From the NCBI GenBank assembly GCA_017527155.1, contig JAFXQI010000086.1, positions 1 to 64,000 of the forward strand: 64,000 nucleotides of DNA, written 5' to 3'. This DNA comes from Kiritimatiellia bacterium. GTDB lineage: Bacteria > Verrucomicrobiota > Kiritimatiellia > CAIQIC01 > Lenti-01. Shown in pieces: positions 58,734 to 64,000 of this stretch. Numbering within the stretch: the first letter of the stretch is position 1; each line of letters starts with the position of its first letter. The notes under the pieces are model-generated. The model searched no databases, had not been told where the DNA came from, and saw nothing but the letters and a program-made list of their open reading frames with translations. Both the position numbers and the translations under genes were made by a program.

Positions 58734-59919
58734 TCCGGCCGCCGCCGCGCGCGGGCGCCCCCGCCGCCCCCCCTTCGCGGAGCGCAAGACGCCGTGGCGC
58801 GGCGTGCTGGATGTCGCGACGGGATGCTACCCGGCGTTCCTCGCCGGCGGCCCCTTCCCGCGGCACGGCATCCCGGTGTTCCACTTCCACGAAGCCTCCC
58901 CCGCGGCGCTCGAACCCTACTTCCGCCACGTCGCGGAGAGCGGCTGCCGCACCATCGTGTCGGACGAACTCGAGGCGTGGGTCCTGCGCGGCGTCTCCCC
59001 CGGACCGCGCGCCGTCGCGCTGACCTTCGACGACGCCTGGAGCAGCCTCTACACCACCGTCTGGCCGCTGCTGGAGAAGTACGGCCTCCGCGCCATCGCC
59101 TACGCCAGCCCCGCCCGCGTCCCCGACGCCGGCGCCCCGCGCCCCCTCCCCGCATCCCCCGACCCGCGCGCCGACCGCGATCCCGCCGCCCCGATGTTCT
59201 GTACCTGGCCCGAACTGCGCGCGATGGACGCCTCCGGCCGCATCGACATCCAGGCCCACTCCTTCCGCCACGCCCGCATCCCTGCCGATCCGGCCGTCAC
59301 CGGCTTCCTGCGCCCCGGCGCGCGCATCCATCCCCACGACATCCCGTGGACCGACACGCCCGACGGCCCGCGCTTCCTCTCCCGCGCCGACCTCGGCGCG
59401 CCGCTCCATCCCACCCGCCCGCGCCTCTCCACGGCCCTCGCCTGGAAAGCCCCCGACGCCTTCGCCGCCTGCACCGCCGCCGTGCGCGAAGGCGGCGGAG
59501 AAGCCTTCTTCGACCGCCCCGACTGGCAGGATGTCCTCTTCCGCGCCCTCGCCTCCGCCCCCGCCGGACGCTGCGAGGCGCCCGACGAGCGCCTCGCCGC
59601 CCTCCTCGACGACCTCGGCCGCAGCCGCGAAATCCTCTCCTCCCGCCTCGGCAAGACCGTCACCCACATGTGCTTCCCGTGGGCCGTCTCCTCCCCCGAC
59701 GCCATCGACGCCGCGCGCGCCGCCGGCTTCCGCACCGCCTGCTCCGACCGCCTGTTCGGCCGCCATCTCGCCACCGCCGGACAGCCCCCCTACCACATCA
59801 TGCGCCTCAAGCACGCCTGGCTTCCCTGCCTGCCGGGCCCCGGACGCCGCCCCGCCTGGCGACGCCTCCCCTCCGCCTCCCGCGGACTCGACCTCGCCGA
59901 CCCGCTTTATCCGCCGTGA
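58723..59919 (+). CDS. Polysaccharide deacetylase family protein
   Basis: A 398-residue protein of the carbohydrate esterase 4-type superfamily. The metal-binding motif LTFDDAW (about residue 98) is typical, followed later by QAHSFRHARI, which carries the second His set. It is preceded and followed by envelope genes (outer-membrane protein, flippase) and overlaps both (11 bases, GTGA). A role in trimming an exported polysaccharide is likely; the exact polymer is unknown. Confidence 0.85.
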   Translation: MPSDPAAAARGRPRRPPFAERKTPWRGVLDVATGCYPAFLAGGPFPRHGIPVFHFHEASPAALEPYFRHVAESGCRTIVSDELEAWVLRGVSPGPRAVALTFDDAWSSLYTTVWPLLEKYGLRAIAYASPARVPDAGAPRPLPASPDPRADRDPAAPMFCTWPELRAMDASGRIDIQAHSFRHARIPADPAVTGFLRPGARIHPHDIPWTDTPDGPRFLSRADLGAPLHPTRPRLSTALAWKAPDAFAACTAAVREGGGEAFFDRPDWQDVLFRALASAPAGRCEAPDERLAALLDDLGRSREILSSRLGKTVTHMCFPWAVSSPDAIDAARAAGFRTACSDRLFGRHLATAGQPPYHIMRLKHAWLPCLPGPGRRPAWRRLPSASRGLDLADPLYPP

Positions 59920-61427
59920 CCGCCCCCTCCGCCATCCCCACCGGACGCAAGATCGCCGGCTACACCGGCTGGAACCTCTTCGGTCTCTGCGCGCCGATGC
60001 TGGCGGCGTTCTTCGCGTTCCCGCCGCTCCTGCGGGGCCTCGGCGAAGAACGCTTCGGGGTCCTCTCCCTCGTATGGCTCCTCGTCGGCTACCTGAACCT
60101 CCTCGACCTCGGCATGGGCCGCGCCATGACCAAGCTCACCGCGGAGGCCATCGGCCTCGGCCGCCGCGGCGACGTACCGCGCATCTTCTGGACCGGCCTC
60201 GCCCTCATGGCCGCCCTCGGCCTCGCCGGCGGCCTCGCCCTCGCCGCCCTCAGCGACTGGCTGGCGACCAGCCGCCTCGCCATCCCCCCGTCCCTCCAGT
60301 CCGAAGTCCGCACCGCCTTCCTCATCGTCGCCGCCGCCCTGCCCTGCACCATCGCCGTGACGGGCCTGATCGGCATGCTCGAAACCAACCAGAACTTCCG
60401 CCTCATCAACCTCGTCCGCATTCCCGTCGGCATGGGGACCTTCCTCGCGCCGCTGGCCGTCCTCGCCTTCACGCGCAGCCTCGTATGGGTCGTGGCGGCC
60501 CTCATCGCCGTCCGCCTCGCCGAACTCGCCGTCTACTTCACCTCCTGCCTGCTCCTCGTCCCCGGCCTCCGCGCCCGCATGCGCCCCGACCGCGCGATGG
60601 TCCGCCCCCTGCTGGCGTTCGGCGGATGGCTCACCGTCTCGAACATCACGATGCCGATCATGCTGCAGATCGACCGCTTCGTGGTGGGCGCCGAGAAGAC
60701 CCTCGCGAACGTCGCCCACTACAGCGTCGCCTCCGAGCTGGTCGTCAAGATGCTGATCCTCCCGCGCGCCTGGGTCTCCGCCCTCTTCCCGCCGCTGACC
60801 ATGCACCTCGCCGCCCGCTCCGACCGGGCCGACCGCCTCTTCGCGCGCGCCGTCGCCGGCCTGGCCCTCGCGATGGGGCCCGCCGTCCTGGGCGTCTACG
60901 TCCTCGCCCCCGAATTCCTCGCGTGGTGGGTCGGCCCCGACGTCGGGACGGCCGCCGCCCCCATCCTCCGCATCCTGACCGTCGGCATCTACGCCTATTC
61001 CCTCGCCTACCTCGCCTTCTCCCTCCTGCAGAGCGCGGGCCGTCCCGACCTCGCCGCCCGCTGGCACCTCCTCGAACTCGTCCCCTTCGTCCTGGCCGCC
61101 GCCTGGGCCACCCGGCGTTGGGGCATCGCCGGCATGGCGTGGGTATGGACCGCCCGCTGCGGCATCGAAGCCCTGGTCCTCTACCCGATGGCCCTCCGCC
61201 ACGTCCCCCGCGCCATCCCCGTCATCCTCCGCACCTTCCTGCTGGCGGCCGTCGCCCTCGCCCCCCTGCCCGCCCTCGGACGGATCTCCTCCCTGCCCCT
61301 CCGCATCGCCGCCGCCGCCGCCCTCGGCCTCGCCCTTCTCCCCCTCGCCTGGCGATTCCTCCTGTCCCCCTCCGACCGCACCGACCTCGCCGCCCTCCTC
61401 CGCGCCAAACTCCCCCGACGCCCCTGA
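59916..61427 (+). CDS. Oligosaccharide flippase family protein (Wzx-like)
   Basis: A 503-residue polytopic membrane protein with 12-14 helices of the MATE/Wzx type; the N-terminal AGYTGWNLFGLCAPMLAAFFAFPPLL and the central LLAFGGWLTVSNITMPIMLQIDRFVVG are characteristic. It flips lipid-linked oligosaccharides across the inner membrane. GTG start at 59916 overlaps the stop of the deacetylase gene by GTGA. Together with it, probably part of a surface polysaccharide locus. Confidence 0.87.
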   Translation: MTAPSAIPTGRKIAGYTGWNLFGLCAPMLAAFFAFPPLLRGLGEERFGVLSLVWLLVGYLNLLDLGMGRAMTKLTAEAIGLGRRGDVPRIFWTGLALMAALGLAGGLALAALSDWLATSRLAIPPSLQSEVRTAFLIVAAALPCTIAVTGLIGMLETNQNFRLINLVRIPVGMGTFLAPLAVLAFTRSLVWVVAALIAVRLAELAVYFTSCLLLVPGLRARMRPDRAMVRPLLAFGGWLTVSNITMPIMLQIDRFVVGAEKTLANVAHYSVASELVVKMLILPRAWVSALFPPLTMHLAARSDRADRLFARAVAGLALAMGPAVLGVYVLAPEFLAWWVGPDVGTAAAPILRILTVGIYAYSLAYLAFSLLQSAGRPDLAARWHLLELVPFVLAAAWATRRWGIAGMAWVWTARCGIEALVLYPMALRHVPRAIPVILRTFLLAAVALAPLPALGRISSLPLRIAAAAALGLALLPLAWRFLLSPSDRTDLAALLRAKLPRRP

Positions 61428-61466
61428 CACCCCCCTCCCCTGCCCCGGACGCGCCCGCGAATGCAC

Positions 61467-61498
61467 TTGACTGAACGCGGGTTCATGTGCTGGAATAT
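61467..61498 (+). promoter_or_regulatory. SOS-type promoter and LexA-like box of umuDC
   Basis: TTGACT (61467-61472) and TGGAAT (61491-61496) are a -35/-10 pair 18 bases apart. Between them is the perfect palindrome TGAAC-GCGG-GTTCA (61472-61485), the form of a Gram-positive-type LexA/DinR box (GAACnnnnGTTC). The start codon at 61504 lies shortly after. Confidence 0.7.
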
Positions 61499-61503
61499 CC
61501 CCC

Positions 61504-62016
61504 ATGAAGAAGCAAGACCAGACGAAGGGCCGCGCCCCGGTGCCGCCGGGCGCATGGCGGGCGGCCGGAGACGTGCCGCGGGTGGAAGTGCCGTGCATGG
61601 GGACCGCGGTGGTGGCCGGATTCCCGTCGCCGGCGGAACAGTACGTCGAACGCCCGCTCGACCTCAACGAGCTGCTGGTCGCCCGGCCCGCGGCGACCTA
61701 CTTCGTGCGGGCGGAGGGGGATTCGATGCTCGGCGCCGGCATCCGCTCCGGGGATTTGCTGGTCGTGGACCGCTCGCTGGAGCCGGACAACGGGTCGGTG
61801 GTCATCGCGTGCGTCGATGGCGAGTTCACGGTCAAGACGCTGCGGAAAGGCCGGGGCGGGGTCCGGCTGGAGGCGGCGAACCCGGCGTACCCGCCCATCC
61901 GCTTCGCCGATGGCATGGAACTGCGCGTGTTCGGCGTGGTCACGGCGGTCATCCACCGCATGAGGACCCCTCCGGCCCCGGACGGCGGCGCGGATGCCGG
62001 GGGACGGCGCGCATGA
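61504..62016 (+). CDS. umuD: UmuD-like protein (LexA/S24-type self-cleaving)
   Basis: A 170-residue protein. The cleavage site is A38-G39 (TAVVAGFPSPAE), and the Ser/Lys dyad is S74 (AEGDSMLGAGI) and K111 (EFTVKTL). After DNA damage, RecA-assisted self-cleavage would give UmuD', the partner of UmuC. The start has a modest GGA site; an SOS-like operator lies directly upstream. ATGA overlap with umuC. Confidence 0.92.
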   Translation: MKKQDQTKGRAPVPPGAWRAAGDVPRVEVPCMGTAVVAGFPSPAEQYVERPLDLNELLVARPAATYFVRAEGDSMLGAGIRSGDLLVVDRSLEPDNGSVVIACVDGEFTVKTLRKGRGGVRLEAANPAYPPIRFADGMELRVFGVVTAVIHRMRTPPAPDGGADAGGRRA

Positions 62017-63281
62017 TCGCCCTGGCGGACGCCAACAACTTCTACGTCTCGTGCGAGCGGGCGTTCGATCCGCGGCTGGAAGGGAAGGCGGTGGCGGTGC
62101 TGAGCAACAACGACGGATGCGTCATTTCGCGTTCGCCGGAATGCAAGGCGATGGGAATCGAGATGGGGACGCCGCACTTCAGGCTGCGCGGACGGGAGGG
62201 ACTGGTGTTCCGTTCGTCGAACTACGAGCTGTACGGGGACATGTCCGGGCGGATCGCGGCGGTGCTCGGGACCTTCACCCCCGAGGTGGAACGCTACTCC
62301 ATCGACGAGGCCTTCCTGCACTTCGGCGGGACGGAGCCGCCGGACGGCTGGTACGCGCTCGGATGCGCCGTCCGGGAACGGGTGCTGCGCTGGACCGGCA
62401 TTCCCTGCGGGGTCGGGTTCGCCCCGACGCGCACCCTGGCCAAGATCGCCAACCACATCGCCAAGAAGCGGCCCGGGGGCGTCTACGCGATGCCCGCCGA
62501 TCCGCGCGCCGTGCTCGACGGACTGCCCGTGGAGGAGGTCTGGGGCGTGGGACGCCACCTCGCGGCACGGCTCCGCCGGAGCGGGGTCGCCGACGCCCTG
62601 GCGCTGTCGCGGTGCGGACGGGAGTTCTTCCGGCGCGGGCGCTTCGCCGTCACCCTCGAACGCACGGCGCTGGAACTGCGCGGCATTCCCGCGACCGATG
62701 CCGACCCGCTCGAACGCGGAAACCCGAAATCGGTCGGCGTCTCGCGCATGTTCGGCCGGCCGGTCGCCGGCGCGCGCGAACTGGGCGAGGCCGTGGCCTC
62801 CTACGCCGCCGCCGCCGCCGGCAAGCTCCGCAAGGCCGGCATGGTCGCCTCCGTGGCCGACGTGTACGTCCAGGAATGCGCCCCGCCCGGACGCGGCGGA
62901 TGGGACGATCCGGGATGGTGGACGCCGTTCCTGTCGGTGACGGTCCCCTTCGCGGCACCGACCGCGGCGACGCCGGAAATCCTCTCCGCGGTGCGCCCCG
63001 CCGCGGAACGGCTCTTCGCCGGCGGCAAACGCTACCGCCGGGCGGGCGTGCTGCTGTGCGGCCTCGAACGCGCGGAGGCGGCGGCGGACCTCTTCCGGGG
63101 CGATCCGCGCGGACGCCCCGCCGCCCGCCTCTCGGCCGCCGTGGACGCCCTCAACGCCCGCTTCGGACGCGGCACGCTCTTCTACGCCGCCGAAGGCACC
63201 GCGCGCGACTGGAAGATGAAGCGCGCCATGCTCTCCCCCCGCCCCACCACCCGCTGGCGCGAACTCCTCGTCGCCCGCTGA
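62013..63281 (+). CDS. umuC: UmuC-type DNA polymerase V catalytic subunit
   Basis: A 422-residue Y-family polymerase. It has ADANNFYVSCERAF (D6, metal ligand), SNNDGCVISR, YSIDEAF with D98/E99, and GVGFAPTRTLAKIANHIAKK. The length is normal for UmuC. Forms with UmuD' the error-prone lesion-bypass polymerase. ATG 62013 overlaps the umuD stop. A gene pair like this is common in both chromosomes and plasmids. Confidence 0.95.
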   Translation: MIALADANNFYVSCERAFDPRLEGKAVAVLSNNDGCVISRSPECKAMGIEMGTPHFRLRGREGLVFRSSNYELYGDMSGRIAAVLGTFTPEVERYSIDEAFLHFGGTEPPDGWYALGCAVRERVLRWTGIPCGVGFAPTRTLAKIANHIAKKRPGGVYAMPADPRAVLDGLPVEEVWGVGRHLAARLRRSGVADALALSRCGREFFRRGRFAVTLERTALELRGIPATDADPLERGNPKSVGVSRMFGRPVAGARELGEAVASYAAAAAGKLRKAGMVASVADVYVQECAPPGRGGWDDPGWWTPFLSVTVPFAAPTAATPEILSAVRPAAERLFAGGKRYRRAGVLLCGLERAEAAADLFRGDPRGRPAARLSAAVDALNARFGRGTLFYAAEGTARDWKMKRAMLSPRPTTRWRELLVAR

Positions 63282-63409
63282 CCCCTCCCCCGTTTTTCCC
63301 CCCCATCTTTCCCTCCCCCATCAAGTCCCGGCCGGCACGATGTCCCACCCACTTTTGCAAACAGGAAAAATCCTTGACTTCCCATCCCTTTTCCCCCATG
63401 CTCCGCGCC

Positions 63410-64000
63410 ATGAACAACAAGGTCAAATACGCCCTCCGCGAGGCCGCCGGCATCGCCGGCGACGTCGCACGCTTCTACATCGGTTCCCTGGCGCTGCCGG
63501 TGGCCGTGCCCGTGGTCCTCGCGGGCGCGGCCGCTCTCTCGGCGGCGGCGCTGGGAGGGTGGATCGCCGACACGACCGGGCGCGCGGTCCTGGCCGAACT
63601 GCGGCGGCGGGCGCGGTTGCGGGCGCCGCGGGCGCCATCGCCGTCGCTGCGGGGAACGCCGACGCCGGAGGAGTTCGCGGAGGATGCGGCGGAACGGCCG
63701 CGGACGCTGGCGGTGCGCCTGCGGATCGGATCGCGCTTGGCGGACCTGGCGCCGACGCTCGACCGGGGGAACCATTACGACGTCTCGCCGACGGGCGCGA
63801 AGCGCATTTGCGGGCGCGGCCGCGGGGTCCGGGGCTGGCTGGAGGACAACCGGGTCGGGATGAACTATTCGACGCTCATGCGCTACATGCGCCTCGCGGT
63901 CCGGCTCCGCGCGCTGCTGGGACTGGACGGGCGGCTGCCGCTGGAGTGGCTGCTGCCGGGCGCGGAGGCGCAACCGGCGGTTCCGGCGGAACTGCGCGCG
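63410..64000 (+). CDS. Paralogous family protein B, truncated by the window end
   Basis: The frame is open from ATG 63410 to base 64000 (197 codons) without a stop. It has the same elements as the gene at 47271: an N-terminal membrane helix (LALPVAVPVVLAGAAALSA), SPSLRGTPTPEE, RLRIGSRLADLAPTLDR, GAKR, NYSTLMRY and LPLEWLLP. The CTCCGCGCC directly before the ATG matches that gene too. An AT-rich TTTTGCAAACAGGAAAAA segment lies 40 bases upstream. I do not recognise a family. It follows umuC by 128 bases. The C-terminal part is outside the window. Confidence 0.72.
   Translation, partial: MNNKVKYALREAAGIAGDVARFYIGSLALPVAVPVVLAGAAALSAAALGGWIADTTGRAVLAELRRRARLRAPRAPSPSLRGTPTPEEFAEDAAERPRTLAVRLRIGSRLADLAPTLDRGNHYDVSPTGAKRICGRGRGVRGWLEDNRVGMNYSTLMRYMRLAVRLRALLGLDGRLPLEWLLPGAEAQPAVPAELRA

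Noticed and set aside
1-64000. tRNA, rRNA and CRISPR loci
   Set aside because: None seen: no clover-leaf-like TTCRANTCC loop outside coding regions, no rRNA segments and no regularly spaced repeats. An exhaustive covariance search was not possible here.

Overview
The window is bacterial, gene-dense and mostly about 70 % GC. It encodes a Gram-negative envelope (lpxK, fabZ, lpxA, an arabinose-5-phosphate isomerase with CBS domains, an O-antigen-type flippase, a small outer-membrane barrel protein) plus large secreted DNRLRE, BspA-like and InlB-repeat proteins. The intergenic DNA is crowded with short palindromic repeats. This fits the Verrucomicrobiota/Kiritimatiellota side of the PVC group, but that is inference: there is no rRNA gene here. 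I saw no tRNA, rRNA or CRISPR array.

Layout. 0.2-10.6 kb: lpxK, a DNRLRE protein, YbaK-type deacylase, aminotransferase plus Lrp regulator, inositol-phosphatase family enzyme, a DRTGG / CBS-HATPase / methyltransferase operon, HPRT. 9.9-15 kb: class II aldolase and mtnA (salvage of methylthioribose or deoxyribose phosphates), then a 941-residue PI3/4-kinase-like protein. 15-23.4 kb: methyltransferase, four-helix-bundle protein flanked by palindromes, an eight-gene Mrp/Mbh-type cation antiporter operon without the large MrpA part, hisF, two related lipoproteins.

24.5-34.8 kb is the most striking part: a visibly AT-richer island (50-52 % GC in two lines counted by hand) encoding a complete ubiquitin-like conjugation set. 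In order: a YukD/ubiquitin-like protein ending in Gly, an E1-like enzyme, a membrane JAB/JAMM peptidase, a small membrane protein, a membrane FHA protein, a membrane RING-type protein, an E2 with two zinc ribbons, a membrane protein with a DnaJ-like Cys-rich tail, and a Sel1-repeat lipoprotein. The E1, the small membrane protein and the FHA protein share an N-terminal K-I-x-V-S-L-[ED]-E motif at identical positions (5-12), which resembles a SUMO-interacting motif. The island lies between two copies of a perfect 22-bp inverted repeat. An AbiE toxin-antitoxin pair follows.

37-43.2 kb: a LysR regulator whose frame runs on through palindromic repeats, a DUF234 ATPase, and a redox cluster (two flavodoxin-like proteins, aldo/keto reductase, NTF2-like protein, flavin reductase). 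43.4-48.2 kb: BspA/InlB-repeat protein, lpxA-fabZ, and the first member of an unrecognised paralogous family. 48.7-53.3 kb: a three-gene operon of exported TPR proteins, the middle one fused to a staphylococcal-nuclease domain. 53.6-64 kb: potABC without potD, kdsD/kpsF type isomerase, outer-membrane protein, polysaccharide deacetylase, flippase, umuDC under an SOS-like box, and the second, truncated member of the paralogous family at the window edge.
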